Source: Topomyia yanbarensis (taxonomy: Eukaryota > Arthropoda > Insecta > Diptera > Culicidae). Taken from it: a DNA stretch of 64,000 nt. Of the stretch, positions 12,545-23,865 are shown piece after piece (position 1 is the first letter of the stretch; each line of letters opens with the position of its first letter). The stretch spans positions 214,260,546 to 214,324,545 of the forward strand of contig NC_080670.1 of the NCBI RefSeq assembly GCF_030247195.1, given 5' to 3'. Under the pieces are notes generated by a model that made no database searches, was not told the origin of the DNA, and saw nothing but the letters and a program-made list of their open reading frames with translations. The position numbers and the translations under genes were made by a program.

Positions 12545-14530
12545 ACTCAAAATAAATTGAAACCTGAACCGAAATGTTGAAATGACGTTAGATTTGGTTC
12601 AATAGTATCATGGACATGCAATGTCTCGTTTCCTGTCGTAGGTTTCTATCGTTATCCCAAGAAGGATTTCAGAAGAACTCTAACAGGGTGTCAGTATCCA
12701 ATACTCAAAACTGAAAAATGTTGTTTTGCCGTCTTTGTCTTCGGAATATATGCCGGAAGACCCGTATGCTGAACCGACATGTTGCGATCTAGTTTTCGTA
12801 GGGACACAGCGTGGTCTGAGCATAGAAAGTCATGGTACAGATCCACAAAGGTAGGAAAAGGAAGATAAACAGCAGTTTAACAATACGATACCGTTAGCAA
12901 TACCCGAGAGGAAATCCCTGAATGTTTCATTTATACAAGAACTAAACTATCTCTAATATTTATTTTCAATTTTTGCAATTTTTTAGACGTTTTAAGTGTT
13001 TAAGAGCCGAGCAGCTTGTGAGCTATCTTCCGTTTTCAGCTTTAAATGTATTCCTTATTATTTTTCCATAGTTACAAACATTACGAAAGAGCTGTATCAT
13101 TTCTCAATAAATTGGTTTAAGGCGTAATAAAAATTACACCGTACGTTCTAATCACAAATTTTATGCATCGTTTGCTTTTCCTCCATCGCCTGCTCGAGAT
13201 GGAGATGAAGGTGCGAAACCACGATAGGTTCACATTAGGTAATTAAGTCTGTAGTGAGTTTGTCGCTTAAACCATCATACAAGTCACTTCGCGCCTGAGC
13301 AGATTGAGTAATCAAAATTATGGCGAAAATTAAGTAATCAGTTTATATATAGTCCGGGCACTGGTTCATGATGGGGTTAGTTTAAAACCAACGGACATGA
13401 TGGAACCTGTCTAGCTCAAATGTTTCTTTCTACATCAAAGTAATAATGAAAAGACCAATTCAGGCATAGCCTGCAGTAAGAAAGGGAAAAGTGATTGGGT
13501 TCTTTATTAAATTCCAACAGTAAAAACGATGAATGATGTCAGTTCGCTGGCACTGTCTGGTGATCGAGAGCAATTCGCACGAACGCCCATTTGCCCCGTA
13601 TGCAGCATGATCAATGAACCCATTATGTATACCTTATGCTCAAGGGTTATGTTGAACATTTTACCGAGCTTTCACCCGACTCATGTCTGCCGGTCAAACG
13701 GTTCGTTCGTGATTTTTTTTGCAATTTTCTGCACTCTAAGCTCGAGCTAAAAATATGTCTTCCCATCCGTTTCCTTTTGCAATTTTTTTTTCTTCAATCA
13801 CCTTTCCGCTTGCTTTTATAGTCGAACCGAAACGCCGCCGTAAAGTGTTGGGTTTAGGTGCACGGCACTAAACCTGCAAGAGCAGAGGCAAAACTAATAA
13901 ACAGACGTCGTCTTACTCATTGTTTACTTTCGTTGTTGGATGATTGTTACACAAAACGAATGGTTTTTTTCGCGGTTTTCTTCCGAGTGCTGTTAAATGT
14001 TTTAATGGATCGTCTCGCGGCATTTTTTATCCGGACACTTTCGATAGGTCTCCTCCAACGGAGCCAAGCTGCTGATCTCGACCAATTGTGTTTATAAGCG
14101 AATAATCGTGAAGTGCTTTCGTCGCATAAATTAATTTCGAGGGAGGATGGAATGTTTTGTTTTTTTTGATGGCTTTGAATTACAACGGTTGCTTCGATCC
14201 GGTTGGACGATTATCGAATGTTGGTTTTTGCGGGGGGTATGACACTTAATTATCGTTTTTGCTTGAAAGCCCTGAAACGAAAGCAGGTTACCAGCGTTAA
14301 GCAAACGTTCTTGGTAGAACTGCGTTGAGTTAACGCTAAACAGAGTTCAATCCTCAAGTAAAAACGACATTCGATTGTTTTGAACGAGAAATTTTGGCAA
14401 ATACAATAAACTTCCACACCCGTTGGAAGTACAATTAATCAATGAATAATGATACAAAATCTGTTGTCTATGAAATGGAAATAACTTTATTTCTACCAAC
14501 TAGGTAAATTTCATTATCTCAAAAGAATAA
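12545..14530. other. No gene recognised
   Basis: This is unique-looking A/T-rich sequence. ORFs of 60-80 codons at 13529-14097 have no recognisable domain, no good start context and overlap each other in different frames. If the exon at 14552-14772 belongs to a real minus-strand gene, this stretch would be part of its first intron. Confidence 0.5.
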
Positions 14531-14551
14531 TAATATAAAAGCAACTCTCAC

Positions 14552-14772
14552 CTGTAGCTCTTCATCGCCTCCTGCTGTCTCCTCTCTACAATCTGCGTAA
14601 ATCCCGGTATCTGGGACAGCTGGAAACTGAGCGTCGGTTTAGCCCTGGCCGTGGTCAGCAGCGTCAGCACCCCACTCAGCAGGATCAACAGAAACTTCTT
14701 CAACATCTTGGATGACCGCCACCGAAGCAGGGGCATTGTGATGGTCGTAGCTTTTGAGGTGTTAGACTTCAA
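14552..14772 (-). CDS. First coding exon of an unidentified secreted or lysosomal protein
   Basis: The best start is the ATG at about 14736, giving MPLLRWRSSK; a second ATG follows ten codons later (MLKKFLLILLSGVL). The product has a short basic N-terminus, a leucine-rich hydrophobic stretch and a small-residue cleavage site (TTARA/K), which make a textbook signal peptide. After it come about 30 residues including TLSFQLSQIPGFTQIVERRQ. The frame runs into a strong splice donor, ACAG/GTGAGAGTTG, at 14552/14551, so this is an exon, not a complete gene. A pyrimidine-rich acceptor-like stretch ends near 14804 (CAAACAG), so an upstream non-coding exon is possible. Later exons would lie to the left. 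None could be found before or within the satellite. I do not recognise the protein family. Confidence 0.55.
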
Positions 14773-15246
14773 CCGCCGTCAAGATTTGCACGCTCTGGAC
14801 GAACCCTGTTTGCGAACAAATTCGAACAAAGAAACGATTTGAGCACTTCGTGCACAGAACTTGACGACTAAGTGCCGCTTTTTGCCTAGCGCAATAGGAT
14901 CTGGAACCTACGAGTGACGGTGAACAAGCAAGCCCAAAAAATGTGTTTTATTAAATTTATTAATTTCAGACAGTCAGTGTCGGCGAAAAATTATCATCAG
15001 CTTCAAGGACGTCAGCTCGTGTGCAGTTTTAATCCGGCTTGTCCGCATTTATCTGAGCCGGCGGCGGCACGCTATAACAATAATGGTGTCGAGAGTAACA
15101 GAAATAACAACCGCGGTGATGACGTTCGGCTAATGCGGATCGCATCGCACGTCATTCCCGCCGTGGAGCGCGTTTCTCGGCTCAGCACAATTTCATTCAT
15201 CCATTTATATCGTGTTCGACAAACTGTTACGAAACAGTTCGATGGA

Positions 15247-15276
15247 TGGTGATGATGATGATGATGATGATGATGG
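15247..15276. repeat. (GAT)n microsatellite
   Basis: About nine perfect GAT units directly follow GATGGATGGT. Confidence 0.9.
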
Positions 15277-15279
15277 AAG

Positions 15280-16640
15280 CGCGAATCGATGCAAATGGCC
15301 TTTGGTTGGTGGTTGGAGGTCCGGCAGGGCCGCGCCGTTGTGCAATTAGTGCTTCAAGTTTGCAGCTTCCCAAATTGATGGGTTGTGGGGGTCGATTGTT
15401 CCGGTTGTTTTGGTTGTATGCAATCGACTACACTGGTGCTGTTGCATATTCACTTCAAGTCGAAATATTGGTGGAGTAGTTTTTCTGGTACATGAGTGCA
15501 ACAATTGAAACTAGAAAATTCGAAGTAATACTGTTTGTTCAAAAACAAAACAGCCAGGAGAAATAAACAGGTTTTTTTAATTTGTTACATTGAAATTGGA
15601 GTCAAAAGTGTTACGTGGACAGCGTTGTTATCATTTCCGTACCATCGTTCGTTGACCTTCGGAATCCTTTTTGGTAAGAGGGTTAACTAAAGAACTATAA
15701 TAAACTTTAATCGTCAAGTTCATTCTTGGTTAAATAAAGTAAACAGGGAGTAGGTAAGCAGATTCTGTATTCGCTATTTCACAGGAAATCGAAGTAATCC
15801 TTTGTTTACTCATCATAATTTGGTATAGTAGAAAGCAAGTACTGGAACAAACCCAATATTATCTCTCATACAACAGACATAGCAGGCGACGGAAAAAAAT
15901 GCGAAATGAATACGTTAATTTGTTAACAAGTGTCAAACCGAAGACTGCAAATAAGGCAATACAAAATGCTAATTTAAAAAAAAAAACGCGGAATAAAAAC
16001 GAAGAAACTTTGGACCATACCAAACGGAAAAAATAGCATATTAAAGGGAGAGCACAAAGTAATTGCAACAATTACGGACGGATATAACTTTTTTCCTACT
16101 GAACAGAAATAAACTAAAATTTGCAGTCTTTCACCTTTTTGATATGTAAACGAAGACTACATACCAAAACACTGGCAACTTTTTCCAGTAACAGAAACAC
16201 TTCGTTCGTGTATAGGAGCTACTTAACATAGAGATGTACGACATTAAACTACTTTTACATCGAGCCTCTACGTTCGTACAACAGAGGCGCTATAACATCT
16301 GTCACTTCTCATTTGTATGGGGATAGGAAAGGGATGTCAGTCCTCTAGATATGTAGTCTTCGATTTTAAGTAGTATTCTGTTGACGTTTTAATATAGGAA
16401 TCAATTTTTAAATGTTGACTTTATAAGTGGAATATCTATACAACGAAGATCCGTTTGTATCAGCTCCCTTGGCTAATTTTGGGCTGACAAAATTGGAACA
16501 ATAACAAAACATATTTGATTATTTCTTTTCAATAAACCAAAGATGTAATAATGTTCTTCTTCAATCCCAAGACATATCCTTATAACCCTGTCTGGATGAC
16601 AAAATTAGGTAAACAAACTAATAAAATCGGGGGCTGATAA
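15280..16640. other. No gene recognised
   Basis: The sequence is A/T-rich intergenic DNA with scattered short ORFs (for example 15859-16071, minus) that lack recognisable domains. Confidence 0.5.
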
Positions 16641-16645
16641 AAACT

Positions 16646-16837
16646 AGAAAAACTCTAGTAAGAGAATTGCGGAGACTCCATTTTGTATCGATTGGATTCG
16701 CGTTTAACTGTCAAAAAACGAATCCAATCCAACATTGCCTATCCTTATAACGTTGGACGTGTTGCCATACTATGCCGGGGCATACGCTGCCAAAAATGAT
16801 GTTTTTTCTCTCCGCAGTTCTCTTTATAGAGTTTTTC
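16646..16837. mobile_element. MITE with ~30-bp terminal inverted repeats
   Basis: The left end AGAAAAACTCTAGTAAGAGA is mirrored by TCTCTTTATAGAGTTTTTCT on the right. The inverted match extends inward to TTGCGGAGA / TCTCCGCAG. An internal 10-bp hairpin (ATTGGATTCG...CGAATCCAAT) lies at about 16697-16735. No coding capacity is seen. The target-site duplication is unclear. Confidence 0.7.
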
Positions 16838-17039
16838 TAATAAAAACGGGTCTTCTTGACGATTAAAGACCCACGGAATTTTTCTCAGATTTGAGAGAAA
16901 AAATTGATACAACCTTTAACGTCACTCGAAAGCAAGATTGAGTGCAAAATCAATGGCATTTCAATTAGTTTTCCTGGGTTTCTCTGCAGCTTCGAGCCAA
17001 TAGAGAAATTATAGGGATTCTCCGCTAGGATGGTTTTAT

Positions 17040-17190
17040 GAAAAAAAAAACGCCAGCTTGAGAGAATTTGCAGTCTTAGGACCGCATTTCAATAATTTTA
17101 ATCTGAATCAGGTAAACGGTATTCGGGTTAGCTATTCGCGTATATGTTCCTTCACAAGACGTGGAGATTGAAGGTGTGGTCCACTAAGAG
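17040..17190 (+). repeat. Dispersed repeat, copy 1
   Basis: The segment GCGTATATGTTCCTTCAC plus flanking AACGCCAGCTTGAG and GAGATTGAAGGTGTGGTC recurs with minor change at 19735-19850. It is an unclassified interspersed repeat. Confidence 0.6.
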
Positions 17191-17412
17191 ATTGATAACA
17201 GTCTATTATCTTTCCCCGAATAAAAGCAGCCTAGATGCCGTACTACATCTGGCGGGTTGAATGATCTCAGTCAAGAATTGATCCACTGGATTTCAGCTTC
17301 CATACCGTAACGTGCGACTGAGTCCCCAAGTTGAGGTGTTTCTACATGCCGATGATTGAATGGCTGGCATAACTAAAACAGGCCAGTCGCGCACGCAGTG
17401 TCGTGGGTCTTA

Positions 17413-17664
17413 GGGTGCTTACAGAGTGGCCGCGAGAAGCTGAGCAGGGGCTGGCACTGACGTTAAAATGCGAGGTGCGAGAAACCTGCTTGCAGCATAT
17501 CAAATGGAATCTGTCAGAGTAAAAGCAGGCAGTCGGCGCCGATCCGCTCAGCCTTCACTCTGACATCATCCCTTTGATTTGCAGCAAGCAGGTTTCTCGC
17601 ATCTCGCATTCTAATGTCAGCATCAGCGACAGCTCAGCTTCTCGCCGCCACTCTGTAAGCACCC
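17413..17664. mobile_element. Tourist-like (PIF/Harbinger) MITE with TTA target duplication
   Basis: This 252-bp element begins GGGTGCTTACAGAGTGGC and ends with the inverted sequence GCCACTCTGTAAGCACCC (one internal mismatch). Imperfect inverted homology extends about 100 bp inward. It is flanked on both sides by TTA (17410-17412 and 17665-17667). A 3-bp TWA duplication is the hallmark of PIF/Harbinger insertion. No coding capacity is present, so it must have been mobilised in trans. Confidence 0.85.
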
Positions 17665-17841
17665 TTACTCTTGCTGTGTTAAGCGAATCTCTCACACAGT
17701 GGACGTTTGTTTCTACGCAAATCATGGAATTCAAATGATAGTCATGTCCTTAATACCCATTACGGGGTTCGCTATAAGCGATGATAAGCCACCGTGTTTG
17801 GCATCATCTAGTTGCTGTTCCGTAAGTGCTAATAATGAAAT

Positions 17842-18660
17842 TTGCAGTGCTGTCATCAAGTAGCCTTGTACAGAAAAAGCTTCCATAACCTTGGTTCAAA
17901 AATCGCAGGAAACTTCTATGTTGGTAAGTTACTTAACCCCGTCTTCGTGGCTTTCAACAAAAATGGCATGGCAAATCCACGTGAAATGTCTCGTGCATGT
18001 ATACTTGTGTATAGTGCAATTGACGCATATTTTATATCTTACCTTACAATTCGCGATATTTGTGCTATCACGGTCACTATGACTGTTGATAACATAGATA
18101 TACGGCTATCGTTCGGCATATTAGCCACATAATGATCATCACCTTCTGACTATTTCAAGAGGGTTGTATCATACTGTGACAGAAATGGCTTTCCACTCAT
18201 TATTGACAGAGATGCAAATGCCAGCCACATAATTAGGGGCAACTCAGACTATAATCTAGGAGGCTCCGAATTGATGGAATTCTTAAGGTTGCACAGAGAA
18301 TGCGCAAAATTCGCAAACGAAAAAAGCAGTTTTTTTTCCACACCGTATGTCAGATCTTCATAAAAATCAATCAGCGTATGTAGAATGTTGTTACAGTACT
18401 GCTGATTGATCTGACATACGGTGTGGAAAAAAACTGCTTTTTTCGTTTGCGAATTTTGCGCATTCTCTGTGCAACCTTAAGTAGCACAAATCTGCATACA
18501 ACGCCCAACATTTGCACGATCTGACAGAGAAGAGGTATTAGATGTAACTCTCTACTCTGACGGGATTACGTATAAGTTGGCAAACTGGCTTGTACACAAA
18601 GAGCTCGAACTGTCGTTATCTAATCATAAGTACATCGTCTTTGATCGTTTAAACGACTAG
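17842..18660 (+). pseudogene. LINE endonuclease (APE-type) remnant, split by a MITE
   Basis: Degraded plus-strand translation gives VFVAFNKNGMANPREMSRACIL, then DAYFISYLTIRDICAITVTM, SSPSDYFKRVV and FPLIIDRDANASHIIRGNSD. These match the order of the apurinic-like endonuclease domain of non-LTR retrotransposons, where the last segment normally reads G-DANAHH--WGS-D. After the inserted MITE at 18287-18476 the domain resumes (REEVLDVTLYSDGI, then ELSLSNHKYIVFD, the S-SDH-YI motif). There are several stops and frameshifts, and a catalytic-region Gly and a His are replaced. The I/LOA/Jockey-like superfamily is likely. It is not functional. Confidence 0.75.
18287..18476. mobile_element. MITE with long inverted repeats, TTAA-flanked
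   Basis: This 190-bp element consists almost wholly of two inverted arms of about 75 bp, starting GGTTGCACAGAGAATGCGC and ending with its complement. It is flanked by TTAA on both sides (18283-18286 and 18477-18480). Because the flank is palindromic, a 3-bp TAA/TTA duplication is equally possible. The arms would form a strong hairpin. It sits inside the LINE endonuclease remnant, so it is younger than that LINE copy. Confidence 0.82.
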
Positions 18661-19730
18661 ATGTAACCCTCTCCCGCAATTCTACTGTGTAATAATTCAT
18701 TTTTTAATTAATGGTACTACAAAATTGGATTTAATTGTGTGAACTTAGCTAGAAAGTAAATTTCCACTTTTCGAAACAACTCTGGATGCGTACAGAGCAT
18801 TTCCACTCCTTTTTGGATTTTCGGTGAATCGAAAGTTGAGTCACTTCCCACAACATCAGGTGTTAATATTGACAGTTGTGAACAGCGAGCTCCTTCTAAT
18901 CTCTTAAAATTAGTAAACATTTTGATAAAACTCGAAGGAAACAGCAAAGATTCACTCTCGCACAATGCTTCGGCTCAGTGTATAGAGTCTTCGAGTCTCA
19001 ATACCTATCGAGTGCAAGCAAAGTGGTGGACGGTCACTTCTTGATCACACTGTTAAAAGATGTTCACGAGAGTCTCCTTTCCATCCCTCCAAACTCTTTC
19101 ATCCCTCCAAACTCTTTCATCCCCTGTTTCAGTGGGTTTGGCTTAAAGTATGGTATTGGTTGGGCCACTCCAAATAACGAACAAAGCAGTACCTGGTTAA
19201 AACATAAATTAATGGAGATAGGTGGGGGGCTGGAGACTTCTGTTTTATTCTCGAAACATAAAGCCTTCACCAGAATAAGGTTTTTTTACATTCCCTGGAA
19301 TTGCAAGGAACGGTTGAAGAATTCAAAGTCTATAACAATTTAAATACAGTATATTTGCAGTATCGGCGACCGATTTCAGGAATTTCTGTCGAAAAGGAGT
19401 TATAAACTGAACTATGTCTTCCAAAAAGCCACGGCAAAATTTTATAAACATTAATCGGTTTGACCCGAATTTGAATGACAATATCTCTTCGAGGGTGTTT
19501 TCTGCTATCTCAATATCCCCTCGGGGGTGTTGATATATCCGCTCATCGAGAAGTGTCTTTTATTCCTTTGGGAGTGAAGAACAGTTCCGTGTTGTCTATG
19601 CCGTTACTTCCCTTATCCTTAACCTGACCACTTCCCCAATCCTTCGCATCGGGAAAATGATGGAAACACAAATTATATCAAGACACAAATCTCCGATCAA
19701 CATGGGAAACGTGCCGTTTGAGTCGGACGC
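18660..19730. other. No gene recognised; short 18-bp tandem duplication inside
   Basis: This may hold further decayed LINE sequence, but no motif could be secured. At about 19083-19122 the unit CCCTCCAAACTCTTTCAT is repeated twice with a third partial copy. Confidence 0.4.
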
Positions 19731-19734
19731 TTTT

Positions 19735-19850
19735 AATTCCCGAAAAACGTCAGCTTGAGCAGACAACCGCTAATCGTGTTGGCGTACTGCGTATATGTTC
19801 CTTCACGTAGCGTCGAGATTGACGGTGTAGTTACCGAATCGAAGTTGACA
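19735..19850 (+). repeat. Dispersed repeat, copy 2
   Basis: Same orientation as the copy at 17040-17190. They share GCGTATATGTTCCTTCAC and neighbouring sequence. Confidence 0.6.
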
Positions 19851-19973
19851 GTCGAAAACTTGCTGAAGTACGAAAAACCTCCTCGCTTCGCTATGCAATA
19901 ATCCTCTCTAAGGAGGAAACATTTGGTAAGCACCAATCTTTCTCCCAAAGGCGAAATGTTTTGGCAATATTAC

Positions 19974-20275
19974 TCTTTGCGCTTGAAGAGCACAAAACCT
20001 ATAACTATATTAGTTGTGGAATTTGCGTTTCGATTTCGTCTCACCAGAATCCGACACTAACTGAGTGACAGTACTAAGCTAGCACCGGATTGACGCTAGC
20101 TCCAAAAAACGGCGACACAATTTGTGTTCCTGTCTCCGTTTTTTTTGGAGCTAGCGTTAACCCGGCACTAGCTTAATCCTGTCACTCAGTTAGTGTCGGA
20201 TTCTGATGAGACGAAATCGAAACGCAAATTCCATAACTAATATAGTTCTAGATTTTGTGCTCTTCACACGCAAAG
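19974..20275. mobile_element. MITE with ~115-bp terminal inverted repeats
   Basis: The left arm starts CTTTGCGCTTGAAGAGCACA and continues through AACTATATTAGTTGTGGAAT and CAGAATCCGACACTAACTGA. The right arm is its near-perfect complement. A short loop around CGACACAATTTGTGTTCCTG separates the arms. A truncated copy of one arm lies at 57820-57950. No ORF and no clear target duplication are seen. Confidence 0.8.
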
Positions 20276-20474
20276 ATTAATTTAAACAATTTTCTCCTTT
20301 ATGGAGAAAAAACAGTTTTTACCAAAATTGTTCCCCACTAGGGAGAAATAAAGCATAGTAATCAGTGATCGTTATGAAGACATGATTTTGAGTAAAGCAA
20401 AATCGTTATCAAAAACGTACAACGCTAAACAATCAGCTATCATCGATAACTACTTTTAACAAAATGATAACTGG

Positions 20475-21205
20475 GGCTCGCGGATAGTGGCATCTGCATT
20501 TGTGGCGACGGCATCACGACATCGAGCTCATTGTCGGGGCGTACACCGAGTATAGTTCCGCTAGATCTCGGCTAATGGACACCCTCCGGGCCCGAGGAAA
20601 GCCACCCAACGTCCCAGTTCGAGATGTTATGCCAAGCCGCGATCTCCTCTATATGTCCCTCGTATACACTTGCCTAAAAACAATCAATGCACAGATTTAA
20701 CTGCCCCTTTTATTTTTCTTGTTATTCTCAGAAGTGCTCTCTTCCGCCTGTTCCATACATCCGCGACTCCAACGCGACACCAAACATCTCTGTCTATTAC
20801 ATAATCTCGTTGAAAATGCCCAACTCTACTGCCATATAAAAATAACTCTAATTAAGCTCCCCGAATCTTTACAAAATTCTATGATGCCCTCCAGTTATTC
20901 CTAGTTTTTGAGCGTAAAAATTGTCCCTCTTAATTAAAAACTATTTGCTCCAATAATCTCCCTGCTAAAAATGTCAAACCATATTGCCATAAAAATTAAA
21001 GGATTCCCTAATCTTAAGAAAATTATATTACCCCCTTGTGTATATGTATAATATAGCTATAAAATCTCCTTAGTTTCATTTAAACAAGAATCAATATGTA
21101 ATTCCCTAGTTTTAAGTAATTTGAAATATAAAACAAAATAAATTGGCACCTTTAAGCTAACGCAAACGAGCCTTATCAAATAAACGAATTGAATAAGAAA
21201 ATAAC
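20475..21205 (+). pseudogene. 3' end of a non-LTR retrotransposon
   Basis: Plus-strand translation reads HDIELIVGAYTEYSSARSRL followed by MDTLRARGKPPNVPVRDVM and SRDLLYMSLVYTCLKTINAQ, then stops at 20700. This is the characteristic C-terminus of a mosquito LINE ORF2 (degraded Cys/His knuckle, then RARGKPPNVPVRDV). About 500 bp of A/T-rich sequence follows, ending ATCAAATAAACGAATTG, which fits a LINE 3' UTR. All catalytic domains are missing, as expected for a 5'-truncated insertion. Confidence 0.7.
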
Positions 21206-21269
21206 TGGATAATTTAATTAGTAACATCAAATGTATTGACTTTAATTTTTAATATGGAATTTAGAAAAT

Positions 21270-21600
21270 GGGAAATGTCTATGGTAGAATGAAACTGGAA
21301 CGCCACAGATACTGCAAAACATGTAAGAAAAAACAGAGTGTCGAAGCCGCTCGGATTTTACTTAATCTAAGTAATACCTGGTACGTTAACCGGTCACTGT
21401 CTACATAAAATGGAAAAACATTCAATGTCCGAGTCGTCGTTTCTGTCAATTTGAGAATAAAACAACAGATCATTTACTTTGTAATTGCAGCCCACTTGTT
21501 GGTTATAGATATTCAATTCTCAGTAACGAACTCAACCCTCTGAGATTTCAAACCCTAGTAAGGTGATCGAAATCATTAAACGAATTGATTCTAACTGCAA
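21270..21600 (+). pseudogene. LINE RNase H / zinc-knuckle C-terminal remnant
   Basis: The plus strand encodes CRFCQFENKTTDHLLCNCSP, resembling the C-x-x-C...H-x-x-x-x-C knuckle after the RNase H domain of I/Jockey-superfamily LINEs. It is preceded by RILLNLSNTW, similar to the preceding L-LLLSLS segment. Stops and frameshifts separate the pieces. It abuts the previous LINE 3' end, so these may be two nested insertions. Confidence 0.55.
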
Positions 21601-21619
21601 TAGTATACAAAATCAGTAC

Positions 21620-22560
21620 CAACGAACATCCAATATATAAAAACTGTGCTAAACACATGCATAAAACTCCTACAAAATTCCTCCGATTAATTCATGAGAT
21701 TTGTTAGTAAATTTACTGTGTTGCAATAATGTCGCGTTCACCCTTCATGAATCCAGTACAGAATCCACGCCTACTGTTGGCCTACTACGTTGAACCGTTC
21801 CAAATGAACTGCAAATTATGAACTCCGTTTCCAATGACAAACTCTGTACATCGTCCCAAACAACTATCCACCAAGCAAACACAAAGTCACTCAACCGTGA
21901 CCCGCAGCAAAACATGACATCGAACCGGGCTGTCCAGCCGGACCTTCGGTGAGTGCAATTACACGTACCGGCGTAATGACTAACCGGCTGACTACGCACT
22001 ACGCTGACACGGCTTGATAAATCGGCAATTAACCTGAAATTCCAGATCTGCGCTAACGTGTGCGGCGCGAGTGCCGATGATCCCCGCCGTCTCGGTTCAT
22101 TGTTCTAGGGGTGGAAAATTTTTTCTCTAATTATCTCGGGGTAAATGTGTTGCTGTTCTCTCTAGGTGTCTGGGGGCAGCAAGGAGATTCCAGCTAATCA
22201 ATACCTCACCACATGACCTTTCACGTGGTTCTGACCTCAGTCTGGGAACGGTGGCGTCATCAGCGGGGCGGGCAACAGTAGAATAATAAAAATCGGAAGC
22301 AGTTTGATGGAACAATACATTTTTATGGTTCGCCCCGCTTTGTACTGCTGATGATCCACCATCCGGTGGTTGGCGTGCACGGGATACGATTTTCACTTGA
22401 AACAATTCGATCAGCATACGATCTTCTTTCCATTAGCTGGGAAGTTTGCATCTTTCCGCCCCCTTAATTAAATATTAGCTGGGCTTTGTTATGCTCCACC
22501 AACCAACCAACCGTTTGCTGTATTGTTGCCTATAGTATATGCAAAAACGTGAGCTTCACA
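21620..22560. other. No gene recognised
   Basis: This stretch holds overlapping ORFs of 84 and 96 codons on the minus strand (21745-21999, 22127-22417) with no recognisable domain. Confidence 0.4.
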
Positions 22561-23147
22561 CCGATGGTATACCGCCGTGCCGTCTGATTTGCTTGCTCGC
22601 CGAGGAACTAGTTTTGTGAAAGTTTGTTTTCGATTTTTCTTTCGCCACACACCGACGACGACTAAGCGCGATCAGATGAGTTAATTTTTAAACTAAACAC
22701 TGACAACCGTGGTAACATTAACCTATTGGTGCTATCGATTTCCGTTTTGTGACTTCCGCTCTTCCGCGGTCACGTTCACTTTTTTTTATAAAACAAACCA
22801 ACTACAACACAAATAGTTCACAGTCATGTTAACAAACTAACACGTGGTCAGCATTTAATTTTCCCACCCGCTTCTTCAGTGAACGAACAATCAATCGAAT
22901 AATCAATCAACCCGCGCTATGGAACACTCTCGAATCAAAAGCAAACAAAAAAAATCACAACAGACCTCTCTTTCAATGTTGACCGCACGACCGATCTCTC
23001 CCATAAATCCCTGATTCCGACGCGTTTCGCGAATTCGCAGCTATGACCGTTTGCCGATTGTCTTTACAAGCGAAAACACAACGAACCTATATTCTTCTAT
23101 CGCTAGCCTACTGCGATCGATGCTTTCCACACAAAAGCTCACTATCG

Positions 23148-23157
23148 ACTGACTGAG
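23148..23157 (-). promoter_or_regulatory. Candidate minus-strand initiator (TCAGTCAGTC)
   Basis: The minus strand carries two overlapping arthropod initiator matches (TCAGT). They lie in a locally CG-rich stretch (about 22560-23480) unlike the surrounding A/T-rich DNA. A transcript would run leftwards towards the signal-peptide exon at 14552-14772. No TATA box is seen. This is an inference from composition and one motif. Confidence 0.3.
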
Positions 23158-23560
23158 AGGTGGTTTTTCTTTCTGCCCACCCAACAGTACTCGACGACCG
23201 ACCGACGTCATCGTCATCGTCGTCGCGTCTGGGGGGGTCCGGTCCGGTGTGTACTATGGGAGCAGAGGAACAGTGATGTGTGTAGCAGGCAGGCAGAAAG
23301 CAAACAGGGGCCGAACGTTCGTCGTCTGATTTTGGCGTGGCATTGATACATTGTAAACTGGCCTCGCCGTAGATGGCAGTTATCAACCATCATAACCTGA
23401 AGGGTGTCCGGAGGGTGCTTCTTCATATGTCGCGTCTCCTTGCTTCTTTGTTACTGCACCTGATCCGATCGTGGGTTTGATGTTGGGACAGGTGTGTTGT
23501 TTTCTCACGGATGACTGCAATTGAATTAAATTAGTTATAGAAATGAAAACTAAGTTTTTT

Positions 23561-23850
23561 TCAACTTACAAACGTCGGTTGAATTTTAAGCTGAGTTTGA
23601 GGAAATAGCAATTGATGCCCTCCATCAGTCGATTCCGGTACGTTCTTCGCCACTCCTTTGGTATTCCGAAGTTCCCGCTTCATCATGGCCCAACAGGGTT
23701 CGATAGGACGAAGTTCAGGACAGTTTGGTGGGTTCGTGTTTATCGGAACGAAATACGGACCCACTCCACTCCTGCACGGTTTAAGTGGCATGAAGCCAAA
23801 CCTGGCCAAAACAATAATTTTACCCATACTATCTCAAAAACTTAAAACAC
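23561..23850 (-). pseudogene. Mariner/IS630 (ITmD37E-like) transposase C-terminal fragment
   Basis: The minus-strand frame reads VGPYFVPINTNPPNCPELRP then IEPCWAMMKRELRNTKG. NPPNCPELRPIE-xxW is the signature around the third catalytic acidic residue (Glu) of mosquito IS630/Tc1/mariner transposases. The frame then degrades. The N-terminal half, including both catalytic Asp residues, is absent. It is a dead fragment. Confidence 0.8.
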
Positions 23851-23865
23851 CGTTTTCGATACCCA

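Noticed and set aside
18287..18476. Calling the TTAA-flanked hairpin element a piggyBac MITE.
   Set aside because: The flank is palindromic, so a 3-bp duplication is equally possible, and the ends do not start with CCC as piggyBac ends usually do.
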